Shown piece by piece: positions 12,248 through 24,204 of a stretch of DNA of 64,000 bases. Source of the stretch: Rugalucina vietnamica (lineage: Eukaryota; Mollusca; Bivalvia; Lucinida; Lucinidae); the NCBI GenBank assembly GCA_964017185.1, contig OZ024874.1:33518721-33582720 (forward strand). The letters run 5' to 3'. The translations under genes and the position numbers were made by a program. Every line of letters starts with the position of its first letter. Position 1 is the first letter of the stretch. The notes under the pieces are model-generated. The model was given only the letters and a program-made list of their open reading frames with translations, searched no databases and was not told the origin of the DNA.

Positions 12248-13184
12248 CCAACTGAATATTATGGTTATATACATGTATAATGCCCCGGGGCAGCGGCAGA
12301 CCCACCGCTGGGGTCCAAATTCTTTTCAGAATCTTCTCCAGTTCATTTAACCATTTCGTGCAAATTTTGCCCTTCAATCCGATTTTAACAATTTTTCCCT
12401 TTCAAATGCATAGGCGACCTATGTTGACCTTGCTGTAAAATAGGTCAAGGTCATCCCAGGGTCACGATTTATATATACTTTGTAGAGCTCCATTGCCTGA
12501 TGTTTCATGCCAAGTTTCAAAATCATAGTCCTTCTGGTTCTGGAGACTTTGGTCATGTGACCTTGACCATTTATAGTTTATACAAACTTTCATTTCCCTT
12601 TTCTAAAAATGCTCCACATAAAGGCCAAGCAGTTTCAGAGAGAAGATTTTTTAGTATTATGGTCATATACATGTATATAGCCATGGGGGAAGGGCCAGAC
12701 AACCCCCTGGGGACAAAATTTTTTCAAAACCATAAATTTTCTGTCAATTTGCCCATTTCCTGCAAGTTTTGCCCTTCAAATCACATTTTAACAATTTTCC
12801 CCATTCAAATGCATGGGCGACCTATGTTGACCTTGCCATAAAATAGATCAAGGTCATCCAAGGGTCATGATTTATAAAAACTTTGTAGAGCCCCATTGCC
12901 TGATGCTTCATGCTAAGTTTCAAAATCATAGGCCTTCTGGTTCTGGAGAAGAAGATTTTTAAAGGTTTTTATAAGCTATTCATAGCCATCTTGGTCAACT
13001 GACCTGGACCATTTATATAAACTTGTATTCCCCCTTCCTAAGGATGCTCCACATAAAGTTTGGCTTTGACTGGCCCTATGGTTTCAGACGAGTAGAAGTT
13101 TGAACATAGTGGACGACAACTTTGACGGACGATGGAGCATGGGAATACTATATACTTGTCAGCCTAACTGCTCAGGTGAGCTAA
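12248..13184 (+). mobile_element. Family A copy A5 (5'-truncated, decayed)
   Basis: Begins inside a core unit (GAATATTATGGTTATATAC) with no CCAGAGGACC start. Two units of the A4 type follow, then a degenerate 3' hairpin (TATACTTGTCAGCCTAACTGC) ending TCAGGTGAGCTAA. The microsatellite is reduced to a few GACGA steps. It is more diverged than its neighbours, so probably older. Confidence 0.8.
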
Positions 13185-13716
13185 CAATATAATGATACAA
13201 GACCAACCCTGAGTCCTGTATATTCTTTTGTGAATACTTGGTCAAGTAAATATTCCTACAGCCAATTCTACTCTTCTGATGACCAACACCCTGTCACTAA
13301 ATGGCAAAAGAATGTACACTATAGGTACTAGTCAACTGCCTTTGGAAGTTCTGAATTATCTGAAAATGAGGCTGAACTTTCCTTGTTGAGGCCTCACCCA
13401 TCTTAAAATGCTTTATTCAGAATTGTCTTCAGGCGTTGTTAAGGCAGCTATTTTGTCTAGACATGACACAGTGATGCACTCACCTTAAAAATTCAACAGT
13501 TTGTTTTGTGCAGATTATTCAAGTCTAATTTGAGGCTCCGGCGAGGATGAGACTCAAGAATCTGAAAATGAGCCTGAGATTTCCTTTTCAAGGCCATCAT
13601 TGACTATTTTTCTCACCCATTAAACCATTTTGACTCTGAATAGGCTTCAATTGCTGTTCAGGCAGCCATTTTGTTTTATATGAAACAATATGCAAATTAA
13701 CCTGTGAAAAAAATAA
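13185..13716. repeat. Low-copy host repeat block
   Basis: Parts recur elsewhere: CAGATTATTCAAGTCT with GAGGCTC (13,511 and 17,171), and CTGTTCAGGCA with AATATGCAAATTAACC (about 13,648 and 21,812). No coding exon was recognised. It probably reflects duplicated intron sequence. Confidence 0.5.
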
Positions 13717-15684
13717 CCAGAGGACCAATGGTCCTGTAAACGCTCACCTGAGTCTGCTGCATATACCAATGAACATGTTTGAATATTATGGTATCTAACC
13801 CCAGTGCAGGGGCAGATGAAGCCCTTGGGCAGTTTTCTTTTTTCAGAATAATCAATATTCTGTCCATTTGCCAATTTCTTGCTGGCTTTTCCCTTCAAAT
13901 GACATTTTAACAGTTTTTCCCATTCAAATGCATGGGCAACCCATGTTGACCTTGCCATAAACTTGGTCAAGGTCATCACAGGGTCATGATTTATATATAC
14001 ATTGTAGTACTATAGCCATCGATGCTTCACGCCAAGTTTCATTGAAATCAATCTATTGGTTTCAGAGAAGAAGATATTTGAAGGGTTTTTACCATATATG
14101 GGCATGGCGGCCATCTTGGTCATGTGACCTAGATTATTAATATACACATTGGTTCTCCCATCCTATATATGCTTCACATAAAATTTGGCTTCAATTGACC
14201 AAGTGGTTTCAGAGGAGAAGATGTTTGAATATTATGGTAATATACATGTATATTGCCCCGGGGTGTGGGCATATGAGCCCTTAGGTCCATTTGTTTTTTT
14301 TCAGAATCATTAATATTTAGTCCTACCACCCATTTCCTGCAAGATTTTCACCTCAAATGACTTTTTAAAAGTTTTCCCCATTCCAATGCATTGGCAACCT
14401 ATGTTGACCTTGTTGTAAAATAGGTCAAGGTCACCACAGGTTCATGATTTATATATACATTGTAGTACTTCAGCCATTGGTGCTTCATTAAATCTGTCCA
14501 CCAAATTTGGAGAAGATTTTTGAAGGGTATTTACCATATATGGGCATGGCAGCCATCTTGGTCATGTGAACTAGATAATTTATATATACATTAATTCCCC
14601 CATTCCATAGATGCTTCACATAAAATTTGGCTTTGATTCGCCAAGCGGTTTCAGAGGAGAAATTGTTTGAATATTATGGTAATATACATGTATATTGCCC
14701 CGGGGTGGGGACAGATGAGCCCTTGGGGTCCAATTTTTTTCAGAATCATTAATATTCAGTCCTACTGTCCATTTCCTGCAAAACTTTCACTTTAAATGAC
14801 ATTTTAAAAGTTTTCCCTATTCAAATGCATTGGCAACCTATGTTGACCTTGCTGTAAAAAATGGTCAAGGTCATCACAGGGTCATGATTTATATACACAT
14901 TGTAGTACTTGAGCCATCAATGCTTCATGCCAAGTTTCTTTGAAATCGATCCACCGGCTCTGGAGAAGAAGATTTTTGAAGGGTTTTTACCATATATGGG
15001 CATTGCGGCCATCTTGGTCATGTGACGTGGATTATTTATATACACATTGATTACCCCTTCCTATTGATGCTTCACATAAGATTTGGCTTTGATTGGCCAA
15101 GCGGTTTCAGAGGAGATGATGTTTGAATATTATGGTAATATACATGTATATTGCCCCAGGGTGGGGGCATATGAGTCCCTCTGGTCCAATTTTTTTCAGA
15201 ATCATTAATATTCAGTCCTACTGCCCATTTCCTGCAAGACTTTCACTGTAAATGACTTTAAATGACATTTTAAAAGTTTTCCCCATTCAAATGCATTGGC
15301 GACCTATGTTGACCTTGCCGTAAAATAGGTCAAGGTCATCACAGGGTCATGATCTATATATACATTGTAGTGCTTGAGCCATCAATGCTTCATGCCAAGT
15401 TTCGTTGAAATCAGTCCACCAGTTCTGGAGTAGAAGATTTTTGAAGGGTTTTTTACCATATATGGGCATGGCGGCCATCTTGGTCATGTGACCTGGATTT
15501 CTTATATACACCTTGGTTCCCCCTTCCTATAGATGCTTCATATAAAATTTGGCTTTGGTTGGCCAAGCGGTTTCAGAGAAGAAGATCTTTAAAATTGTGG
15601 ACGGACGGACAATGGACGGACGGACGCCGGATCATGGCCATCCTATAAGCTCACCTTGTGAGCCTAACGGCTCAGGTGAGCTAA
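13717..15684 (+). mobile_element. Family A copy A6 (complete)
   Basis: CCAGAGGACCAATGGTCCTG start, CGCTCACCTGAG arm, four ~455-bp units with GCCATCGATGCTTCA-type phrases and GGTCAAGGTCAT, a GGACGGACGGAC microsatellite near 15,600, and the terminal hairpin ending AGGTGAGCTAA. Confidence 0.9.
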
Positions 15685-15790
15685 AAATTATTTTGTATAT
15701 ATATGCACTAACCTTACAAAAATATTCAATCAGCATTTTGTTTTGTGCATAAAATTCCCAGCAAAATTAAATTTTGAGATTTTTATCAAA
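15685..15790. repeat. Duplicated host intron segment, left part
   Basis: ATAAAATTCCCAGCAAAATT…TTTTATCAAA matches 33,860-33,905. The continuation lies after A7 at 16,912, so this and the next host segment are one paralogous stretch split by A7. Confidence 0.6.
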
Positions 15791-16911
15791 CCAGAGGACC
15801 AATGGTCCAGTAAACGCTCACCTGATCTGGACACCTTTACTAGTAGGGGAGATAATGACCTCTAATGACCCCTGCCCTGGGGTGTGGCCTGTATGGACCC
15901 CAGGAGCACAGGTGGCCGTATTTAAAAAGAGGATTATTGAACAAAGCTCCGGGACTCATGGTTTCTGAGAAGAAGATTTTTGTATGCTTTTCCCATTGTA
16001 AGTATATGGGAGCTAATGTCCCCTGGGGTGGGGCCATTTTGAACCTCAGGGGCATCATTGGCAGGATCTATGTAAAGCATCATATAACACATTGCTGCAT
16101 ACTAAATATACAAGCTTTGGGTCTTGCGGTTTCAGAGAAGAAGATTTTTTCATGTTTCCTATTATAAGCCTATGGAGATAATGACGGCCTGGGGCGTGGC
16201 CTGTATGGACCCCAGGAGCACTGTTGGCAGGATTTATAAAGAGGAGTACTATACATTGCTACACACATCCTATGAAAGCTCTGGGCCTTGTGGTTTTGGA
16301 AAAGAAGATTCTTTTTATGTTTTTCCCATTGTCAGGCTATAGAAGCTAATGACCCCGGGAAGGGGCCATTGTTGACCCCAGGGTCATGATTGGCATTATT
16401 TATGTAGAGAGCCACATAACAATGCTGCATACTAAATATAGAAGCTTTGGGTCTTGTGATTTCAGAGAAGAAGATTTTTTCATGTATTTCCCATTATAAG
16501 CCTATGGCAGATAATGACGCCCCCAGGGTGTGGCCTATATGCACCCCAGGGGCACAGTTGGCAGGATTTATAAAGAGGACCACTATACATTGCTACACAC
16601 AAAATATGAAAGCTCTGGGCCTTGTGGTTTAAGAGAAGAAGATTTTTTATGTTTTACCCATTGTAAGTCTATGGGAGCTATCTGTTGCCATGGAAACCAA
16701 AGTTCTGATCAGACCTGACCCAAAACCTTATGCAACCTTTCCCCCTCCTCAATGATGCTTTAGATAAAATTTGATCACAATTGGCATTGTTGTCTTAGAG
16801 ATATTTTAATTTGAAAATGTGGACAAACGCACGGACCGACGGAGGGACGGACCACAGCTTGACTACCATACTATAAGCTCACCTTGTGAGCCTTCAGCTC
16901 AGGTGAGCTAA
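15791..16911 (+). mobile_element. Family A copy A7 (distinct ~165-bp core)
   Basis: Family A ends (CCAGAGGACCAATGGTCC, arm GCTCACCTGA, terminal TCAGGTGAGCTAA) enclose a different core: about five ~165-bp units with GGGGCGTGGCCTGTATGG, TTGGCAGGATTTATAAAGAG and CAGAGAAGAAGATTTTTT. Only the AGAAGAAGATTTTT phrase is shared with the other cores. The pre-hairpin microsatellite is CGGACCGACGGAGGGACGG. Confidence 0.88.
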
Positions 16912-17225
16912 AAAGCAGACTACAATCCCTTCTGTAAACTTCCTGAAATCAACACCTTCAGGGTTATTTTTGTCACTGACAGTTGACACCTAGTTTATCA
17001 CTTCCTTATATGGAAGTACACATAAAGATGTACATTTCTATAGGCTAACTATAGAAATGATTGGCATTTTGAGACAGCTAAAATCTACTGAGATAGAAAT
17101 ATCTCAGACAGGCACACAAAGGGATAAGCTTGTCTGATGGGTGAGAAAAAGGAATCTAAGGCAAGTTTTCAGATTATTCAAGTCTCACCTGAGGCTCTGC
17201 CGAGAATTAAACTTGAATATTCTGA
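16912..17225. repeat. Duplicated host intron segment, right part
   Basis: CTTCCTGAAATCAACA…TTCCTTATATGGAAGTACA…TTGAGACAGC parallels 33,930-34,075, and GCTTGTCTGATGGGTGAGAAA recurs at 38,724, just beside the exon at 38,763. No exon is evident in this copy. Confidence 0.6.
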
Positions 17226-17388
17226 TAAGAGCTGTCCCAGGACAGCATGCTCGACTGCTTCTCACCTTTGTAAAGCATAAGGCCAAACCCGACCTGTAAC
17301 TCAAAGCATTATGCTCATACATCTTTTTGCCTTGATGCAATATGGCAAAATCACTGAACCATTAATGTTAATTATATAAGACCTATAT

Positions 17389-17421
17389 GAGACCTTTAAT
17401 TCTTTCACAATTAAAGGTCTC
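17389..17421. repeat. Perfect 13-bp stem hairpin inside D2
   Basis: GAGACCTTTAATT, a 7-base loop CTTTCAC, then AATTAAAGGTCTC. It overlaps the unit phrase AAAGGTCTCACTCAT, so it probably arose by local inverted duplication of a unit edge. Confidence 0.7.
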
Positions 17422-18475
17422 ACTCATATTGTGAAAGAAGTGTGTTCATATACCAACTGAGTGCCAAGATACACTTGGCAAATTCACTGAACTGTGAAAT
17501 AAGGTCACACTGACCTATAAGTACTTCAGGGTCAAAGGTCTAGTCATACTTACTCATAATGTGAAAGAAATATGATCATATACCCATTGAGTGTTGAGAT
17601 ATAAAGCAAAATCACTGAACCATGAAATTAGGTCATATGGACCTATAAGTATGTTTGGGTTAAAGGTCTGGTCATACTCATTCATAATCAGAAAGAAGTA
17701 TGAAAAAGTACCAACTAAGTGTCGCGATATAAGACAAAATCGCTGAACCATGAAATTAGGTCACAGTGACCCAGGAACACTTTACGGTCAAAGATCTTGT
17801 CATACACAAACATATCGTGAAAAAAGTATGTTCATATACCAATTGAGTGACGAGATATAAGGGAAAATCACTGAACCGTGAAATTAGGTCATAATGACCT
17901 AGGACTACTTTAGGATCAAAGGTCTTGTCATACGCAAACATAGTGTGAAAGAAATTTGTTCATAAACCAAGTGAGTGCCAAGATATAAGGCAAAATCACT
18001 GATCCATGAAATAAGGTCATAGTGACCTATAAGTACGTTTGGGTTAAAGGTCTGCTCATACTCATTCATAATCTGAAAAAAGTATGAAAAAATACCAACT
18101 GAGTGTCGAGATATAAGGCAAAATCACTGAACCATGAAATTAGGTCACAGTGACCTAGGAATACTTCAGGGTCAAAGGTCTTGACATACGCAAACATACC
18201 GTGAAAACAGTTATGTTCATATACCAATTAAGTGCCGAGATATAAGGCAAAATCACTGAACTGCAAAATTAGGTCATGATGACCTAGGAATACTTTAGGG
18301 TCAAAGGTCTTGTCATACTCAAACATAGTTTGAAAGAAGTTTGTTCATAAACCATTTGAGTGCTGAGATATAAGGCAAAATCACTGAACCGTGAAATTAG
18401 GTCACGGTGACCTATAAGTACATTGGGGTCAAAGGTCTGCTCATGCTCACTCATAATCTGAAAAAAAGTATAAAA

Positions 18476-21400
18476 CAAGAATTGACAATAAGCAAGGCTT
18501 ATTAGATACCCCCCGCAAAGTAAAAGTCAGTAAAAAAAAAATTGACTTTCAGTTATTTATGATGCAAACTATAAATGAGATACTTCGTGGGAAAACCAAC
18601 AATGTGATTTCTGAACAGGTCTGACACAAACCGGCCTGTATGAGCACAGAAGACTGCTAGAGGCTTGAAATTTTGGATTTAGAAAAGAACTGGACCCTTT
18701 ACAAGCATCCCCATGATGAAAACATGCACAAAAATTGTCTAAGTTCACAAAGCTGCCATTTCGTCAAAAATTATATTTTCACAATAAAACTTCTTCATGC
18801 GAATGTCTATGTCTTTATTGTGAAGGTAAAGTATAAGATCACTACATCAAAAGCTGTGGTAGGAGTTGATCGGCCCGGATCTGCACACCTTATAATAAAT
18901 GTTGAAATTTTGTCAATAATATTTTTTTCAAAATAATATTTCTTCATGCACATGTCCAATGTGTCTGTATTGTGACTGCAAAGTATCAAATAGCTCCAGC
19001 AAAAACTGTGGTAGCAGTTGATCGGCCCGTATTTTTATAAGCACTACCATAGCAAATGCTCATAAAAATTGTCTATATTGTCTAAGTTCAAACAGCTGCA
19101 ATTTTGTCAAAAATATTTTATTCAAAATAATATTATTTCTTCATGCACATGTCCAATGTGTCTGTATTGTGAAGTCAAAGTGTCAAATGGCTCCAGCAAA
19201 AACTGTGGTAGGAGTTGATCGGCCCGTATAGGCACTACCATGGAACCCATGTTGAAAACAATGCACAAAAATTGTCTAAGTTCACAAAGCTGCAAATTTG
19301 TTAAAAATTATTTTTCCAAAATAATATTTCTTCATGCACATGTCCAGTGTGTCTGTATTGTGGTGGCAAAGTATCAAATGGCTCCAGCAAAAACTGTGGT
19401 AGGAGTTGATCGGCCCGTATAGGCACTACCATGGAACCCATGTTGAAAATAATGCACAAAAATTGTCTAAGTTCACAAAGGTGCAAATGTTAAAAATTAT
19501 TTTTCCAAAATAATATTTCTTCATGCACATGGCCAATGTGTCTGTATTGTGGTGGAAAAGTATCAAATGGCTCCAGCAAAAACTGTGGTAGGAGTTGATC
19601 GGCCCGTATAGGCACTACCATGGAATCCATGTTGAAAATAATGCACAACCAGAGGACCAATGGTCCTGTAAACGCTCACCTGAGATCTGTTGTATATACA
19701 AATAAACATGTTTGCATATTATTGAAAAAAGCCCCAGTAAAAGGGTAGATGATTCCCTGGTGTCCATTTTGTTTTCATTATGATCAATATCCTGTCCATT
19801 TGCCAATTTCCTGCAAGTCTTTCACTTCAACCGACAAATAACAGTTATCCCCATTCAAAGGCATAGGCGACCTATGTTGACCTTGTCGTCAAATAGGTCA
19901 AGGTCATCACAGGGTCATGATTTATATATACATTGTAGTACTTAAGCCATTGATGTTTCGTGCCAAGTTTTGTTGAAATCGGTCCACCGGTTCCAAAGAA
20001 GAAGATTACCCATTCGTATAGAAGCTTCACATAAAATTTGGCTTTAATTGGTCAAGTGGTTTCAGAGGAGAAGATGTTTGAATATTATGGTAATATACAT
20101 GTATATTGCCCCTGGGTGGGGGCATATGAGCCCTTGGGCCCAATTTCTTTTCAGAATCATTAATATTCAGTCCTACTACCCATTTCCTGCAAGATTTTCA
20201 CCTCAAATGACTTTTTAAAAGTTTTCCCCATTCAAATGCATTGGCGACCTATGTTGACCTTGCCATAAAAAAGGTCAAGGTCATGATTTATATACACATT
20301 GTAGTACTTGAGCCATCGATGCTCCATGCCAAGTTTCTTTGAAATCAGTCCACCCGTTCGGGAGAAGAAGATTTCTGAAGGGTTTTTACCATATATGGGC
20401 ATGGCAGCCATCTTGGTCATGTGACCTTGATTATTTATATAAACATTAATAACCCCTTCCTATTGATGCTTCACATAAAAGTTGGGTTTAATAGGCCAAG
20501 CGGTTTCAGAGGAGAAGATGTTTGAATATTATGGTAATATACATGTATATGAATATTATGGTAATATACATGTATATTGCCCTGGGGTGGGGGCACATGA
20601 GCCCCTGGGGTGCAATTTTTTTCAGTTATTAATATTCGGTCCTACTGCCCATTTCCTGCAAGACTTTTACTTAAAATGACATTTTAAAAGTTTTCCCCAT
20701 TCAAATGCATTGGCGACCTATGATGACCTTGCCTTAAAATAGGTCAAGGTCATCACAGGGTCATGATTTATACACACATTGAAGTGCTTGAGTCATTGAT
20801 GCTTCATGCCAAGTTTAGTTAAAATCGGTCCACCGGTTCTGGAGAAGATGATTTTTGAAGGGTTTTTACCATATATGGGCATGGCGGCCATCTTGGTCAT
20901 GTGACCTGGATTTCTTATATATACATTGGTTCCCCCTTCCTATAGATGCTTCATATAAAATTTGGCTTTGGTTGGCCAAGCGGTGTCAGAGAAGAAGATC
21001 TTTGAAAATGGTGGACGACGAACGACAGACGGACGGACAGACGACAGCGATGGACAGACGCCACGTGCCTACCTATCCTATAAGTTCACCTGTGAGCGTT
21101 CGGCTCAGGTGAGCTAAAAATTGTCTAAGTTCACAAAGCTGCAAATTTGTTAAAAATCATTTTTCCAAAATAATATTTCTTCATGCACATGTCCAGTGTG
21201 TCTGTATTGTGGTGGCAAAGTATCAAATGGCTCCAGCAAAAACTGTGGTAGGAGTTGATCGGCCCGTATAGCCACTACCACACCTGTAATAGGAAATGCT
21301 CATGAAAAATTGTGTATGTTCTCTCAGTTGTAATTTTGTCAAAAATTATTTTTTCACTATCAAACTACTTCATGCAAATGTCAAACATGTCTCCATTGCA

Positions 21401-21713
21401 TTTGTAAAGTTTCAGAGTTATTCATGGAAAACTGTGGTAGGAGTTGATCGGCCCATGAAGGCACTATACATATAAACACAGCCATTAAGAATTACAAAGG
21501 GCAATAACTCTCACAGAACTGGCCCCTAGCCCCTTATGCTCTTTATCATAATATTTGCCCCATCAATATGCATGTGTGTGCAAGGTTGGCATGAAATTCC
21601 AGCCAAGGGGCTTCAAGATATTAAGGAAACAAAAAGTGTTACGGACAGACAGACGGAGACCCGGACAGACGGACGTGAAAACAGTATACCCCCCTTATAA
21701 CTTCGTTATCATA
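18476..21713 (+). mobile_element. Family C copy C1, inserted in D2
   Basis: Start CAAGAATTGAC, 5' hairpin AATAAGC-AAG-GCTTATT, then arm GATACCCCCCGC. The core has ~180-bp tandem units (GGAGTTGATCGGCCCGTAT, TTCTTCATGCACATGTCCA). Near the end lies an ACGGACAGACAGACGG microsatellite, then GTATACCCCCC and TATAAC-TTC-GTTATcATA; the expected right arm (GGGGGTATA) is missing and about 15 bp of D2 is lost there. A8 interrupts the core. Without A8 the element is about 1.77 kb. Confidence 0.8.
19649..21117 (+). mobile_element. Family A copy A8, inserted in C1
   Basis: CCAGAGGACCAATGGTCCTG to TCAGGTGAGCTAA. The C1 unit reads CACAA before and AAATTGTCTAAG after; the intact unit at 19,455 reads CACAAAAATTGTCTAAG, so the insertion is exact with no target duplication. 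It contains a 27-bp tandem duplication at about 20,524-20,577 (GAATATTATGGTAATATAC twice). Confidence 0.92.
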
Positions 21714-21901
21714 TCAAGATATAAGGCAAAATCACTGAAACATGGAAAGTAGGTCAACCGACCCTTACCGTCATGACACACAAGTCAGTGTCACAAAGTC
21801 TAAAGATGGATGACTGTTCAGGCAACCATTTCCTTTGCACATGAAGCAATATGCAAATTAACCGCTTCACAGAAGAGAAGAAATAACAATCTCAATTTAA
21901 A

Positions 21902-23531
21902 CCAGAGGACCATTGGTCCTGAGAACGCTCATCTGAAGCCTGATCTTGGAGTATAAAGTCACCATGAAATGACCTTGACCTTGAATACTCACACACCTTT
22001 ATTGACTTCATAAATTGTCAGCATCTGCCCATTTCAGGTCTCAGGCTGCAACAGTTTTCAAACCTGGTGATTTCTCAGAAAACCATAATCTTAATTTTGA
22101 TATTTAAATGACCTTGGGTCAAGGTCAAGAAATGACCTTGGCCTTAATTAATTACTTACCTTCAATGTCTCAGGCTGCAACAGTTTCCAAAATATCCATT
22201 GTTTTTGCCTTTTCCCATGTAAAAGCCTATGTTTCCAAAATTGACCTTGCCGTAAAATAGGTCAAGGTCATCCTAGGGTCATCATTTGATCAAACTATGA
22301 TGGGCTGGAGTCCCAAATAATACATACGAACTTTCATGAAAATCGGCCTGCCGGTTCTGGAGAAGATTTGTGAGTGGTTTTTACCATACATGGGCGTGGC
22401 GGCCATCTTGGTCATGTGACCTGGATTTCGCGATCAAACTTTCATTATCTCTACCCATGGATGCTCCACATAAAATTTCAGTTTGATTGGCCATGCAGTT
22501 TCAGAGAAGAAGATCTTTGAAAAGTGTGTATGGACGACAGACTGGTTAAGGTCAAGAAATGACCTTGACCTAAAAATTAATCACATACTTTCATTAGTTG
22601 TTTTGCATCTATCACTTTTCAGGCCTGAGGCTGCAATAGTTTTCAAAAAATCCATAATTTTCACTTTTTTCCATGTAAAAGCCTATATTTACAAAATTGA
22701 CCTTGCCGTAAAATAGGTCAAGGTCATGCTAGGGTCATCATTTGATCAAACTATGATGGGCTGTAGTCCAATATGCTACATACCAAGTTTCGTGAAAATC
22801 GACCTTCCGGTTCAGGAGAAGAAGATTTTTGAGTGGTTTTTACCATATATGGGCGTGGTGGCCATCTTGGTCATGTGACCTGGATTTCGCGATCAAATTT
22901 TCGTCACCCCTACCCATGGATGCTCCACATAAAATTTCACTTTGATTGGACAAGCGCTTTCAGAGGAGAAGATCTTTGAAAAAGTGTGTATGGACGACAG
23001 ACTGGCCCAGGTCAAGAGATGACCTTGACCTAAATTAATCACATACCTTCATCTACTCCATTAGTTGTTTGCATCTACCACTTTTCAGGCCTCAGGCTGC
23101 AATAGTTTTCAAAAAATCCATAGTTTTCACTTTTTCCCATGTAAAAGCCTATGTTTCCAAATTTGACCTTGCCGTAAAATAGGTCAAGGTCATCCAAGGG
23201 TCATCATTTTATCAAACTATGATGGGAAGAAGTCCCCGATGCTACATACCAAGCTTCTTGGAAATCGGACCACCGGTTCTGGAGAATAAGATTTTTGAAG
23301 GGTTTTTACCATATATGGGCATGGTGGCCATCTTGGTCATGTGACCTGGATTTCGCGATCAAACTTGAAATGCCACTACCCAAGAAGGCTCCACATGAAA
23401 TTTCAACTAGATCGGCCAAGCGGTTTCAGAGAAGAAGATCTTTGAAATTGTGGACGACGGACGACGGACGGACACCGGATCATGGCCATCCTATAAGCTC
23501 ACCTTGTGAGCCTTCGGCTCAGGTGAGCTAA
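21902..23531 (+). mobile_element. Family A copy A9 (463-bp units), abutting D3
   Basis: CCAGAGGACCATTGGTCCTG start as in A2, ~463-bp units with CTATGATGGGCTG and TGACCTTGACCT, a GGACGACGGACGG microsatellite and the end TCAGGTGAGCTAA. D3 begins immediately after its last base. Confidence 0.9.
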
Positions 23532-24204
23532 AAAGAGCTGTCACAGGACAGCATGCTCGACTGCTTCTGACCTTTGTCAAACATAAGGCCAAACCCGACC
23601 AGTAACCCAAAGCATTATGCTCATACATCTTTTTGCCTTGATGCAATAAGGCAAAATCACTGAACCATGAAAAGTTAACTATAACTACCTAAGATTTAAG
23701 TCTCACTCATGTTGTGAAAGATTGTGTTCATATACCAACTGAGTGCCAAAACACAGGGCAAAATCACTGAACCGTGAAATAAGGTCACACTGACCTATAA
23801 GTATTTCAGGGTCAAAGCCTCAAAGGTCTAGTGATACTTACTCATAATGTGAAAAAAATATGATCATAAACCCATTCAGTGTTGAGATATAAAGCAAAAT
23901 CAATGAACCATGAAATTGGGTCATAGTGGCCTATAAGTATGTTTGGGTTATAGGTCTGGTCATACTCATTCATAATCAGAAAGAAGAATGAAAAAATACC
24001 AACTGAGTGTCGAGATAGAAGGCAAAATCACTGAACAAGGGTCAAAGGTCTTGTCATACGCAAACATACTTTGAAAGAAGTTTGTTCATAAACCATTTGA
24101 GTACCGAGATATAAGGCAAAATCACTGAACCATGAAATTAGGTCACAGTGACCTTTAAGTATATTGGGGTCAAAGGTCTGGTCATACTCACTCATAATCT
24201 GAAA

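Larger units (their letters stand above)
17226..21815 (+). mobile_element. Family D copy D2 (3'-truncated, interrupted by C1)
   Basis: TAAGAGCTGTCCCAGGACAGC start, arm GCTCGACTGCTTC. The core is a ~128-bp tandem array with inverted AGGTCA half-sites, for example 17,502-17,516 and copies near 17,885, 18,013, 18,140, 18,268 and 18,397. It is interrupted at 18,476 by C1 and resumes at 21,714. It aligns with D4 until about 21,815 and then passes into host sequence, so the distal core and 3' hairpin are missing. Confidence 0.8.

Noticed and set aside
13440-13500. Minus-strand donor-like sites (TTTAAG|GTGAGTGC; also near 15,704 and 17,190)
   Set aside because: The sequence upstream on that strand has stops and no protein-like composition; they lie in duplicated non-coding blocks.
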